From NCBI GenBank assembly GCA_037127255.1, contig JBANSL010000013.1, positions 19,178,688 through 19,242,687 of the forward strand: a DNA stretch of 64,000 nucleotides. The letters run 5' to 3'. Each line of letters begins with the position of its first letter. Within the stretch, counting starts at the first letter, position 1. The notes under the pieces are model-generated. The model searched no databases and was not told the origin of the DNA. It saw nothing but the letters and a program-made list of their open reading frames with translations. Positions 44,631-55,218 of the stretch are shown here, piece after piece. The position numbers and the translations under genes were made by a program. Source of the stretch: Persicaria tinctoria (taxonomy: Eukaryota > Streptophyta > Magnoliopsida > Caryophyllales > Polygonaceae).

Positions 44631-44635
44631 GAACA

Positions 44636-44895
44636 CCCTGTTTGGAAGGTGGGATTTGGTGGGATTTTTAGGAAGGGAAGTGAGGGGAAAATAAAATTGG
44701 TGTTTGGGTGGACAATCAAGGGGAAGGGAAGGGATCACAAAGGTGGGTAACTGCTCAATTTGATGGGATTTCACACCCCATCAAAACAGTGGAATTTGAT
44801 GGGAAAGTGAAATTTCTCCTCTTCCCTCCCCTCCTTTCTCTTTCCCAATTTCCCACCCCTTCCCTCCACAAAAAAACCAGGTGCCAAACACACTG
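44636..44895. mobile_element. MITE-like element with inverted purine/pyrimidine arms
   Basis: The left part (CCTGTTTGGAAGGTGGG, then GGAAGGGAAGTGAGGGGAAA) is answered on the right by TCTTCCCTCCCCTCC, CCCACCCCTTCCCTCC and CCAGGTGCCAAACACAC in inverted order. CTGTTTGG and CCAAACA form the outer ends. No target duplication could be fixed, so the superfamily is open. Confidence 0.45.
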
Positions 44896-45848
44896 GAAGT
44901 GTCGAAAATCAGCAACGCCTGAGCCGCTTTATCATTAATTTGGCCATTAAAAAAAAAGAACGGAAATTTAACGAGGTATCCCCGAGGTATCACGAAATTC
45001 ACACGGTAACCAATTCTTTTACCTCTTTGATGTGGTACCCCTGATGTTTGGAATTTTTTCACATCGTGCCATTTTCTCTTCATTTAAACAGACTTCCGTT
45101 ACTTCTTTTAAAAAAAATTTCCTTCAATTGAAACTATCGGGAGAGAGAAAGAACAGAACGTTGCACAGGGGAGGAAACACGAACAGCAGGGCGAACAACT
45201 CGAGGAAGGTGGGCGGCATAGCGAAGGCAGAGGGCGTCTCCGGCGTCGGTGGTGGGGGAGGACTTCGGCGTCGGTTCGAACACCATTGCATAGCTCTCCA
45301 ATTAGGGCTTTGCCGCCGAACCGAGCAGCCATCACCGAGGTGGAAGTCCTCAAACAACTCCGACGCCTATGCTCTGCCATGGACAATTGGTCGATTGATT
45401 GATTTATTGGTGTTGTGATTTTGGTGTTCGGTCGGCCATGGAAAGTGGATTCCTCCATGGAAGGAGGAGGAGGTTGGTCGGGTTATTGAGGACGATGAAG
45501 GAGCCTAAGTAGATCTGACTGTGCAGCTGTCACCACCACCACCGAGGTCGGGTTTTTGGGGTTTCGGAATCTTGCCCTCTTCACTAGGCCAGAAGCTGTT
45601 GTCGAGGTCTCACAGTAGCCACCGCCACCGACGCTGGAGTTCGCCACCACCACCGTGGTCTTCCGGATTTCCCAGAAGTCGTCGTCACTTCCATTGTCCT
45701 CCTCAAATGCATACCCTCAAAATTCAACCACTGAAAATCCCAGATCTGCAAAAATAAAAAACGAAAAGGGTGAGATTGAGAGGAGAAGAAAGAAAGAGCA
45801 GACGAGAAAGGAAAACCGGAGTAAAAGAGATGTCGAATTCGAGGGTTT

Positions 45849-46043
45849 TGTTAGGAATAATAGTTTTTCTATTAATTTGTTACTATTATTAATCTTAATT
45901 AGTTCATATATTTTAGGTTAATTAGTTTTATTTATTTGCACAATCTCTTAGTGGTTAGTCCCACTCAACCACTCACTTTGTATCTTTAAATACCTTTGGA
46001 TTTGTTATCAATAAACTTGTGAGATCATCTATCTCATCCATAA
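45849..46043 (+). repeat. 5' LTR of the TRIM
   Basis: Starts TGTTAGGAATAATAG and ends CATCCATAA, so the terminal CA has become AA. TTTAAATACC could serve as TATA region. Confidence 0.88.
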
Positions 46044-46958
46044 TGGTACCCGAGATCTTAGCCTAACGGTTTCGACCCTCATAAAATGCTTCCGCCCAAC
46101 TCAAATTTAACCTAGGCCACTACAAAAACCGCCTACGGGCACCCTAAACCCTAAAACCGTCTTCGAGCAATCAAAACAAAGCTTCACCTACCCTCTAACC
46201 GCCTATGGGCAACACACTATGGCTTCGGCCACCACAAAGCCGCCCGTTTGGGCCATCCTATCACCTACGGGGAACCTCTTTATGGCTTCGGCTATACAAA
46301 TTCGTTTTCGGGTAAACAAAACTCTAGCTTTAGCCAAACCATCGGCCTGACCCGAGGCTTCTGCCAATCCAAACTCTTTGAGCCAAAACCAACACATGTT
46401 CATCTGAACTAAAACCATTCACTTAATTAGCTGAATGAATCCTATCCGGCGAACCCACATTTCCTTTCCATCCCAATCCCATCATTCAAGCCACATCTTA
46501 CTTTAATTCAATTTTTTGAATTCTACATCTTATGGTCTATTTTTTAATGATAGTTCATTAAAGAAAGAAAGAAAGAAAGAAAGTGGGGGGTTGATTTTGA
46601 TATTGGATTCCCTCACCTATGCTATCCACTTGCATTGCCACTTTTATTAGCATATGCTTTCGGTGCTACTTACCAACAAAAACGCCCACTATAGCCTTTG
46701 CTTTGGCACCATAGTTATAGCTAGGCCATCTCTATCAACCTCCGCTACAACCCCGACTTCTACTCCCAATATCAAACAACCAAGAAGTCAACACACCACC
46801 TGGGTATCGCAATCGGCACCATGTACGCCAACACCAACACTCCATATGCAGCCGAAGTGGTGGTTTTCTCCTATCGCGATCACTATCAATGCTCATAAAT
46901 GTGATATTATGATAGTCCAAGATTGGCCTTTGTTCTCGTCGTTCGTCTTGTTGGGGAA

Positions 46959-47153
46959 TGCTAGGAATAATAGTTTTTCTATTAATTTGTTACTATTATT
47001 AATCTTAATTAGTTCCTATATTTTAGGTTAATTAGTTTTATTTATTTGCACAATCTCTTAGTGGTTAGTCCCACTCAACCACTCACTTTGTATCTTTAAA
47101 TACCTTTGGATTTGTTATCAATAAACTTGTGAGATCATCTATCTCATCCATCA
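46959..47153 (+). repeat. 3' LTR of the TRIM
   Basis: Starts TGCTAGGAATAATAG and ends CATCCATCA with an intact CA. It has the same length as the 5' LTR. Confidence 0.9.
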
Positions 47154-47659
47154 GGTTTCAAGCAAAATTTCAGAAAAAGGAGATAGTGAGAAACCACTAG
47201 TGGGGAGTTGGTTCACCAGTGGCGTCTTTGGCAACGAGTTTGGGCTTGGCTATGGCGTCTCATGTGGCGGCTCGACACAGGGAAGAAGCTTGAAGGTTGC
47301 ATTAACGGTGGGGGCTCCTTGTTGGCGTCTTCCTCCCCACTCACAGAGTAGTTCGTTGCCAACAGGTTCTGTTGGCTCCAAGCCCCAACGCCGGTGACCA
47401 GCTTCTGTGATCTTCCATCTGCTCGAGGGGACGATCATGGCTTCTCATCTTTCCCCCGGTTGTTTGATGTAAATTGAATTTTTTTTGAACTTAACAGAGT
47501 TGTTAAAATAGAAGGAGGAGGGTATGGAGGTCTGTTAAAATGAAGAGAAAAGGGCAGAAGGTGAAAGAATTCCAAATCTCAAGGGTACCAAGTGAAAGAG
47601 GTAAAAAAAATGGTCACCGCGTGAATTTCGCGATACCTCGGGGTACCTCATGAAATTTA

Positions 47660-47943
47660 TGAAAAAAGAATATACATATGCCGAGTATTAAAGTTAGATG
47701 GGGCCTATTTGATTGGGCTCTTTGCACAACCCAATGGATGGGCCTGAGCAGCAACAACAACCTCCTACGCCTTTCGGAGATACTAGCAGCCACCATAAGC
47801 AGCCGGAGCGCCGCCGAGCATCTCCTTCGCGCACTGTTTTCCGTTTCGCCTCGGTTAGGCTCAATTTCGCTAGCTGTTCCTCTCTCACCTTCAAATCGAG
47901 CAAAACTTCCACCTTTAACCTTCCATATCCCTTCCTAGGCGGA
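47660..47943 (+). other. GC-rich host segment disrupted by the Athila-type element (left half)
   Basis: Two overlapping open frames run up to the insertion point (47678-47938 and 47713-47946). The second, from ATG 47737, reads MDGPEQQQQPPTPFGD, is Gln/Ser/Arg-rich and continues open into the 5-bp target duplication. The matching right half starts at 60060. The composition is like the first exon or leader of a plant gene, but I cannot identify it. Confidence 0.35.
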
Positions 47944-49634
47944 TGATAATGCACATTTGTAATGGGCATTATAGGATAATTTAGTTGCATTTACATTGTA
48001 GAATATGCATATTTTAGTGTTAATTTAGATTAAACTCTTTTTGTGGAAAAGTTCGAAATCTACGCTATTTCGGTTGAATTGTGCAAAATCGTAGATCCGA
48101 CATGTCGGAAAGCAAGGGAAAGCTTTCAAACATGGCCAAGTGAAGTCAAGAGGCTAAGAAGAGAAAGAAAGGAGGAAAGAAAGAACGAGGGAAGAACAAT
48201 GAAGAATCAAGCTTCTGGGCATCAGTCGTTGCCAGCGAATGCTCCAGTCGCTGCCAGCGAGTAGAACCAGAAGCCTGGAGCCCAGCAAGCGACAAAGGAG
48301 AGCCAGCGAGAGAAGAAAAGGCTAGCGAGAGAGGAAGCTGCCCAGCAAGCGAGCAAGCCGACACCGTCCGCTTCCAGCGGGATTCCACTCGCTGCAGCGA
48401 GACGCTCGCTGCCACGGAAAAACTTCGCTGTCAGCGAGAGGCACCATGACGACTAGGACTCGGCAACTCGCCCCAACGGAAGGTTGTACTCGCAGCTGCG
48501 GAAGGAGGAACTTGCTCCAGCGAGTTGGATCTCTCGCGACAACGATTTCAGTGTCTCGCGGAAGCGGAAGGAAGGACTCGAAGAGGATGGAAAAAATTAT
48601 AAGGCATGGGATTTCGCTGACAGCGAGTGTGGTAGTGAGGTGGTAGCGAAAATCCAACAGGAGCTCAATCAAGGCCATTCGCTGCCAGCGGAATTTCTCT
48701 CTGCCAGCGGAATCCGACGCTGAGTTAAATTAGGAAAGTTCTATCTTTTATCTAGTTGGTTTAGGAAATTTCTATCTTTTATCTATCTTTTATGGAAGAC
48801 ATTAGGCTTATAAATAGGATGTTCTAGGGTTAGTTTAATTAGATTTCAATTGGAGCAATCACCATAGAAGAGAAGAGAGCTTAGGTAAGCCATGAGCGGC
48901 TAATTTTCCTAGTGTTTCGCCTACGTTTTCGGAGACTTGGTTGGTGAATTGTGAGTTATTAATTCAAGTTATCTTTCCTCTATTTTAATTCCTCCAACTT
49001 CCTTGTTCTTATTGTTATGTTATTGATGTTATCTTGCTTGGCCGACTTGATAATATTGATTTCGTGCTAAGATTTAATGCTTTCGTATTTGCGTTATTTC
49101 TATAGTAGCATGCATAAGATTGTGGATTCCGTGTTTGAAGCATGATTATGTAGGAAGTTGACATATATCTTAAACATCGATTTACCGTGTTTAATTGGTG
49201 TTATTTATGTGCTCAAGTTCTTGGGATGTTGTGCTATCTCTTTGTTAAATCTTAACCGTGTTATAATTGCATTGAGGTGTAATGGATTAATTGGACTCGT
49301 AGGACTTTTAATCCATATAAACCAAGACGAGAGGAATTTGTAGGAAAGTTAATAGCTTGAAAAGAATTCGATGATCGATAAACCAACCAATGTCAAAGAA
49401 TTCATGGGTGGAACCGTTCTCTACTCTTGATTTTACAATAAAATTCCATCTTTACTTTACTTTACTTGTTCTTATTTAAAAGGCGCATCTTTTCCCACTT
49501 TTGTTACTTGTTGGTGATCAAATTGCATTGTGAAATCTTAAATCTCCCAAGGATTCGACCCCTTTCTTGCCAATTATACTAATTTGTGAGAGTGGGAACT
49601 ATTTGATTGGGAATCAACGATTTTCATCGCGTCA
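47944..49634 (+). repeat. 5' LTR of the Athila-type element (1691 bp)
   Basis: Starts TGATAATGCACATTTG and ends CATCGCGTCA. It contains many copies of the CGCTGNCAGCG palindrome (48220-48720) and a TATA box. The 3' LTR is colinear except for one 749-bp gap. Confidence 0.95.
48809..48817 (+). promoter_or_regulatory. TATA box of the Athila-type 5' LTR
   Basis: TATAAATAG lies in the LTR downstream of the palindromic repeat cluster. It is the best core promoter candidate for element transcription. This segment is absent from the 3' LTR. Confidence 0.6.
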
Positions 49635-49640
49635 AGTTTT

Positions 49641-49658
49641 TGGCGCCGTTGTCGGGGA
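49641..49658 (+). other. Primer-binding site of the Athila-type element
   Basis: TGGCGCCGTTGTCGGGGA six bases after the LTR end is the characteristic primer-binding site of Athila/Tat-type elements (one change from the common TGGCGCCGTTGCCGGGGA). Confidence 0.85.
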
Positions 49659-49716
49659 GATTTAATTCGATTTCTTTGTGTAGTTTAATCATCAACTTTT
49701 TGTGTGGACCACTCGC

Positions 49717-50566
49717 ATGGTCCACACCCGTTCTACTAATTCCAATCTCTTACCTTTTGATCCAGAAATTGAAAGAATGACTTCTAGGTTGCGAAGAGAG
49801 CACTCATCCAACCCGGAAATCGAAGAAGAGATGGGCGACAACAACCAAAACAACAATCAACCACCGCCAAACGGCGGCAATGTGCTCGTGGTTCCACAAC
49901 GACGCACTTTGAAGGAGCTAAATGAGCCAAATTTACAAACACAACCATTGGCTATTAGGCTCCCACAACTCCCGGAGGGCACCAAGTTTGAATTCAAGTC
50001 ACCATGGGTCCTACTCGATAATGATCGTGGGACGGTTAACTCGATAATGATCGTGGGACGGTTAACTCGATAATGATCGTGGGACGGTTAACTCGGCTAG
50101 TGGAGGGAACATCCTCAACAAAACACCGGAGGAAGCTATGGAGATATTTGAGGAGCTTGGTAATGCTTCTCAACAATATCGACGGTCTCATAGAGCTAGA
50201 GGAGTCTTACACTTGGACTCCCCAACATCAAGCATGCAAAATGAGCTTAAGGAGATTAGAGAGGCTCTAAAGAATCTAACTTTGCAAAGAGGTCAACAAC
50301 AGCAACTCAAAGCATGTGGGTTGTGTGGAGACCCATCCTATCCTATGGATCAATGTACCGACGTGCAAGATGGAGCCATGGAGGTCAATGCTATGGGTGA
50401 CTACGGTCCACGCCGCAACTATGGTAATAATCTCTATAATTCTAATTTTCAACAACAAGGTTATGGTGACCGGTTCAATCAACAACAACAACATCCCTAT
50501 CAACAAGGAGGACCCCAATATAGAGCACCCTATGATAATCATCAAAGGGGGGGCTCCTCAAGCTAA
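49717..50566 (+). pseudogene. Athila-type gag, internally deleted and frameshifted
   Basis: The first ATG is 49717 (MVHTRSTNSNLLPFDPEIER), the usual Athila gag start. After 50015 a 26-bp unit is repeated three times (to about 50091), which breaks the frame. The C-terminal part, open at 50138-50566, keeps a zinc knuckle CGLCGDPSYPMDQC at about 50305-50355 and a Gln/Asn-rich stretch. The capsid core normally lying between these parts is mostly missing, so the protein is far shorter than usual. Confidence 0.82.
50014..50091 (+). repeat. 26-bp tandem repeat, three copies, inside gag
   Basis: The unit ACTCGATAATGATCGTGGGA plus CGGTTA occurs three times in a row. 26 is not a multiple of three, so each added copy shifts the frame. 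Confidence 0.92.
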
Positions 50567-52226
50567 TCAACAAGGTGAGGATCCATACAAGCTCATTCTA
50601 GAAACCCTCAAAGCTCAAACGGAGAAGATGAATGCACAAGAGAAGATGATGGGCCAAATGGCTTAAGCAATTGGAGAATTACAAGCAAAGGACTCGGGCA
50701 AGCTACCACAACAAGTGGTGGTCAACCCAAGGGAGAACGTGAGCGCCATCACCCTAAGGAGCGGTAAGGAACTGTTTGTCGCACCTAGGGGTGAGAAAGA
50801 AGCCTTATAAGAGATCATGGAAGAAGGCTACGAAGAAAACAAGGAGGAGACAAGTTCTGTGCAGATTCCGCTGACAGCGAAACCAGACTCGCTGGCAGCG
50901 AATGGGGTGAATGCATCTGCTGAACCAGGTACGATCCCAGTCGCTGACAGCGGAACTCCACTCGCTGACAGCGAACCTGACTCGCCACCAGCGAAAAACG
51001 ATTCGCTCACAGCAGATTCTGCTCAGAAAGCTAACGTTGGTAAAGCCGGACTCGACGCCGCTGATTCCAAACCTCCTCTTGACGATTTTAAGCCGGTGGC
51101 ACCCTTTCCGGAAGCTTTGAGGAATCCAAGGAGGCCGGAGAGCGACACCGAACTCTTCGAAACATTCGCCAAGTGTGAGGTAAACATCCCCCTACTCAAC
51201 CTAGTTAAAGTTATTCCTCGTTATGCAAAGTTTTTGAAGGAATTATGCACAGTCAAGAGGAATCAAAAGTTGAAGGGGAAGCAAAAAGTTCAAGTAAGTT
51301 AACATGTCTCCGCTATGTTAGAAAGGCGTATGCCCGAAAAGTGTAGCGATCCGGGTATGTTTACTATTCCTTGCACAATTGGAGATGCTAAATTTAATCA
51401 TGCTTTGCTAGATTTAGGAGCATCCATTAATGTTATCTCATACTCCCTCTATAAATCGCTTGGTCTTGGTGCTTTGCAAGAAACAAGAGTTGTGATCCAA
51501 TTGGCAAATCGTTCTCAAATCTATCCTAGGGGGTTTGTAGAAGATGTTTTAGTTATGGTGGACAAGCTAATCTTTCCCGCATATTTCTTTGTTTTGGAGA
51601 TGGAGCATGGAGTAGCGGAGGCGCCTATCCTCTTGGGTAGACCCTTCCTAAGGACCGCCCGAACAAAGATTGATGTCTATGCCGGTTCACTTACTATGGA
51701 GTTCGATGGAGAAAAGGTAGAGTATTGCATATTTGATGCAATGAAGTATCCTCATGATGAACACTCTCTATTTGCTATTGATACTATTGAACCTTGTGTA
51801 GAAGATGTTTTTGAGCTTAATGGGAAAGATGAATTGCAAGTAGCTTTAGAAACCCCTCTAGATGAGCTTTCAATGGAATATTCTATTTCACCTTACTTGC
51901 ATGAAGTTTTGGGAGCATTAGATGCACAACATACTCACCAGAGAAATGATGCCTTAACACTAACCATCCCAAGCGAGAGGCTTTTACCTTCTATTGTTCA
52001 GGCACCCGTGATAGAGCTTAAACCATTACCGGATCACCTCAAGTATGCCTTCTTGGGTGATGGAGATACCTTGTCGGTCATCATATCAAATAAGCTCACT
52101 CTTGAGCAAGAGGAGAGGTTGATAGCGGTGCTTAAGGAACACAAGACGACCCTTGGATGGACAATTGCGGACATCAAAGGAATAAGCCCAACCATGTGCA
52201 TGCATCGCATACTCTTGGAGGAATGA
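50567..52226 (+). pseudogene. Athila-type gag-pol junction, linker and aspartic protease
   Basis: One frame runs from about 50567 through protease, with stops TAA 50664-50666, TAA 50808-50810, TAA 51300-51302 and TGA 52224-52226. After ANQQGEDPYKLILETL comes the pre-protease region ENVSAITLRSGKEL. A linker at about 50880-51020 is made of the palindromic repeats (ADSEPDSPPAKNDSLTADSA). NIPLLNLVKVIPRYAKFLK and MFTIPCTIGDAKFNHALLDLGASINVI are the classic Athila protease entry, with DLGA as the active site (normally DLGA/DSGA). LGRPFLRTARTKIDVY follows. Confidence 0.88.
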
Positions 52227-52268
52227 GCCAAACCATTAAGACAACCCCAAAGGAGACTCAACCCACCA

Positions 52269-53620
52269 TTGATGGAGGTGGTCAAGAAGGAAGTTCTAAA
52301 GCTACTACAAGCCGGTATGATCTATCCTATCTCCGATAGTAAATGGGTTAGTCCTACGCAGGGTGTTCCAAAGAAAGGAGGCATCACGGTCGTAGAGAAC
52401 AAAGAAGGAGAGCTAGTGCCCACGCGATTCCAAACCGGATGGAGAGTTTGCATCGACTATCAAAAATTGAACGCGGAGACTCGCAAGGACCACTTTCCTC
52501 TCCCATTTATTGACCAAATGGTGGAGCGCCTCACCGGAAGAGCTTACTATTGTTTCTTGGATGGCTACTCGGGCTACTTTCAAATTGCCATCGCACCGGA
52601 GGACCAAGAGAAAACAACATTCACATGTCCTTTTGGCACTTTTGCATATCGCCGAATGCCTTTTGGACTATGCAATGCTCCGGGTACATTTCAAAGGTGT
52701 ATGGTAAGTATTTTCTCCGAGTATATTGAAAAGTTCATTGAAGTTTTTATGGATGATTTTACCGTTCATGGCGATGACTTCAACTCTTGCTTAGACCATT
52801 TGGCATTGGTTTTAAAAAGATGTGTTGAACCAAATTTGGTTTTGAATTCCGAAAAATGTCACTTTATGGTTGAGCAAGGGATTGTTTTAGGTCACATCGT
52901 CTCCCGAAAGGGAATTGAGGTTGACAAGGCAAAGATTGACATCATTCAATCTTTGCCTTGCCCTACTAATGTGCGCGAAGTTCGCTCTTTCCTTGGTCAT
53001 GCAGGATTTTATCGCCGATTCATCAAGAATTTCTCCAAGATCACCGCACCTCTTTGTGAACTCCTCAAGAAAGACACCACATTTGAGTTTAATGAGAAGT
53101 TTAAGGAGGCTTTCCACGAGTTGAGAAGTCGTCTTGTTACCGCATCAATCATTCAAGCCCCGGTGTGGACCCTCCCATTCGAGCTAATGTGTGATGCTAG
53201 CGACTACGCCGTCGGAGTGGTTCTTGGACAAAGGATTGACAAAGCCTCACACGTCATCTACTATGCTTCAATGATGCTAAATGGAGCCCAATGCAATTAT
53301 ACAACCACGGAGAAGGAGCTATTGGCCGTGGTGTTCGCCTTGGACAAATTCCGCGCATACTTGCTAGGCGCAAAGAAAATAATTTACTCCGATCATGTAG
53401 CCCTTAGGTACCTCATGAAGAAGAAAGACGCCAAACCAAGGCTTATTCGGTGGATCTTGCTTTTGAGCGAGTTCGACATCGAAATCAAAGACAAGAAGGG
53501 CGCGGAAAACTATGTGGCCGATCACCTTAGCCACATTGTACACCTGAATAGTGTGGGGGAGAAGCTTCAAGCACTTGGAGAATTTGCGGACGAAACTCTA
53601 CACTTCGTTTCAAGTTGTGC
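52269..53620 (+). pseudogene. Athila-type reverse transcriptase and RNase H
   Basis: Same frame as protease, open from 52227 to 54011. [20 protein letters not shown] and [19 protein letters not shown] start the polymerase. [41 protein letters not shown] and [14 protein letters not shown] (catalytic Asp pair) follow. RNase H has [14 protein letters not shown] (first Asp), [20 protein letters not shown] (Glu) and [10 protein letters not shown] (second Asp), ending [14 protein letters not shown]. All catalytic residues are present, so this segment looks recently functional. Confidence 0.93.
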
Positions 53621-53810
53621 TGAAGACTTGCTGACAGCGGACACTCCTGTAAGCCAGCGGACCCAACTCGCTGACAACGAACCCAGTCCGCTGCCAGCGA
53701 GTCAAGTCACCAGCGAGGCTCTCCAGTTGCCGGCACCAGCTCACATTCTGACTCCATTCGCTGACAGCGAACCCGACTCGCTGCCAGCGGATTCTGCCCA
53801 GAAGGTATGT
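53621..53810 (+). other. In-frame linker of palindromic repeats between RNase H and integrase
   Basis: About 60 codons, Pro/Ala/Asp/Ser-rich, without counterpart in the usual Athila polyprotein. At DNA level it contains at least six full or half copies of CGCTGNCAGCG. It ends [17 protein letters not shown], almost the same as the linker before protease at about 50955-51030. Confidence 0.75.
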
Positions 53811-55151
53811 CCGGACTCCTTTACACCTTTGTCTTTGATGGCAGCCAACATTCCTCGGCCATGGTTCGCGGACATAGTCAATTTTCTTGTCACGAAGGAG
53901 TTTCCACCAAACTTTCCCAAGTACAAGAACGACAAGATTCGCCACAACGCTCGATTCTATGTTTGGGACGATCCGTTTCTTTGGAAGCATTGTGCGGATC
54001 AAATCATTCGGTGATGACTTCCGGATAACGAGGTAATGTCCGTTCTTAGCTTTTTTCATTCTTATGCATGTGGAGGACACTTTGGACCAAACAAAACGGC
54101 TAAAAAGGTACTTGATTCGGGATTCTATTGGCCAACAATTTTTCGTGATGCATATGCTTTTTGTAAATCTTGTGATAGGTGCCAACGCATGGGGAATATT
54201 GCAACTAGGAATGAGATGCCTCAAACTAGGATGATGTTTTGTGAAATTTTTGATGTTTGGGGGATTGATTTCATGGGACCTTTTCCTAGTTCCTTTGGGA
54301 ATATTTATATCTTACTTTCGGTGGACTACGTCTCCAAATGGGTGGAGGCGAAGGCCACCAAAACTGACGATTCTAAAGTGGTTTCAGGATTCCTTAAGGA
54401 CTTGTTCACTAGATTTGGTATTCCACGTGCATTAATTAGTGATCGAGGTACCCACTTTTGCAATAAGACGGTGGCCGCTCTCTTGAAGAACTATCATGTC
54501 ACACATAGGGTATCCACCGCCTATCACCCTCAAACCAATGGGCAAGCCGAAGTGTCAAATAGAGAGATCAAGAGAATCTTGGAGAAGACGGTTGCACCAA
54601 ACCGAAAAGATTGGAGCCAACGGCTAGATGATGCTCTTTGGGCCTATCGCACGGCCTACAAAACACCAATAGGTATGTCTCCTTACCGCTTAGTTTATGG
54701 GAAATCATGTCATCTTCCGGTAGAACTCCAACACAAGGCCTATTGGGCGGTGAAAGAGTGCAACATGAGGGTAGATGAGGTTGGCGAGTTCTGCAAGCTC
54801 CAAGTTCAAGAATTAGAGGAGATTCGTTGGGATGCATATGACAATGCCATCACTTACAAAGAAAAGACCAAAGCATGGCATGACAATCACATCTTGAGAA
54901 AGGACTTCAAGGTAGGTGACAAGGTACTTCTCTATCAATCTCGCCTTAATCTTTTTCCGGGAAAGCTACGTTCAAGATGGAGAGGGCCCTACACCATCAT
55001 GCACATATATCCACATGGAGCGGTAGAAATCAAGGATGAGGAGAATGCACATGTGTTCAAGGTAAATGGCCACCGGCTAAAACGCTACTATGATGGCTTC
55101 TCCGACAAGATGGAGATGAACCTCCAAGAGCCCACCAAGGAGATCCATTGA
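53811..55151 (+). pseudogene. Athila-type integrase
   Basis: Same frame as the polymerase; one TGA at 54012-54014 (in place of the residue after IIR) interrupts it. [19 protein letters not shown], then [12 protein letters not shown] form the HHCC zinc domain. [13 protein letters not shown] holds the first catalytic Asp, [13 protein letters not shown] the second, and [18 protein letters not shown] the Glu. [30 protein letters not shown] is the Athila signature. The C-terminus carries [22 protein letters not shown] and HRLKRYYDG, and ends at TGA 55149-55151. Confidence 0.93.
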
Positions 55152-55193
55152 GAGGTTATATCGTCGAGCCTACGACATAAAACAAGGGCGCTT

Positions 55194-55217
55194 CTCGGGA
55201 GGCAACCCGAGGTAAGT
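55194..55217 (+). promoter_or_regulatory. Hairpin directly joined to a consensus splice donor, downstream of pol
   Basis: CTCGGG (55194-55199), loop AGGCAA and CCCGAG (55206-55211) form a perfect 6-bp stem, and GTAAGT follows at once (55212-55217), giving GAG|GTAAGT. Athila-type elements express their third ORF from a spliced RNA, so this may be the donor. The GGGAGGCAACCC core is widespread in this element class. Confidence 0.5.
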
Positions 55218-55218
55218 T

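Larger units (their letters stand above)
45849..47153 (+). mobile_element. TRIM-type miniature LTR retrotransposon (1305 bp)
   Basis: Two 195-bp LTRs (45849-46043 and 46959-47153) differ at only three positions by eye. The target duplication GGTTT is present on both sides (45844-45848 and 47154-47158). TGGTACCCGAGATC at 46044 acts as a primer-binding site of the tRNA-Met type and TTGGGGAA precedes the 3' LTR as polypurine tract. The interior of about 915 bp encodes no gag or pol, so mobilisation needs proteins from another element. An (AAAG)n run lies at about 46560-46582. The insertion is recent judged by LTR similarity. Confidence 0.9.
44971..47651. mobile_element. Long-TIR (probably Mutator-like) element, interrupted by a TRIM
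   Basis: The left arm (44971 to about 45130) and the right arm (about 47460-47651) are imperfect inverted repeats of roughly 150 bp; GAGGTATCCCCGAGGTATC, CGAAATTCACACGGTAACC and TTTGGAATTTTTTCACAT all have inverted counterparts. The 8-bp flank GAAATTTA occurs on both sides (44963-44970 and 47652-47659). Without the TRIM and its duplication the element is about 1.37 kb. GC-rich interior sequence lies on both sides of the TRIM, with open but unrecognised frames; it may be captured host DNA. Confidence 0.72.

Noticed and set aside
48043..48723. Several open frames in the 5' LTR (for example 48043-48264 and 48484-48723)
   Set aside because: They arise from the palindromic repeats, recur in the 3' LTR, and lie in non-coding LTR sequence.
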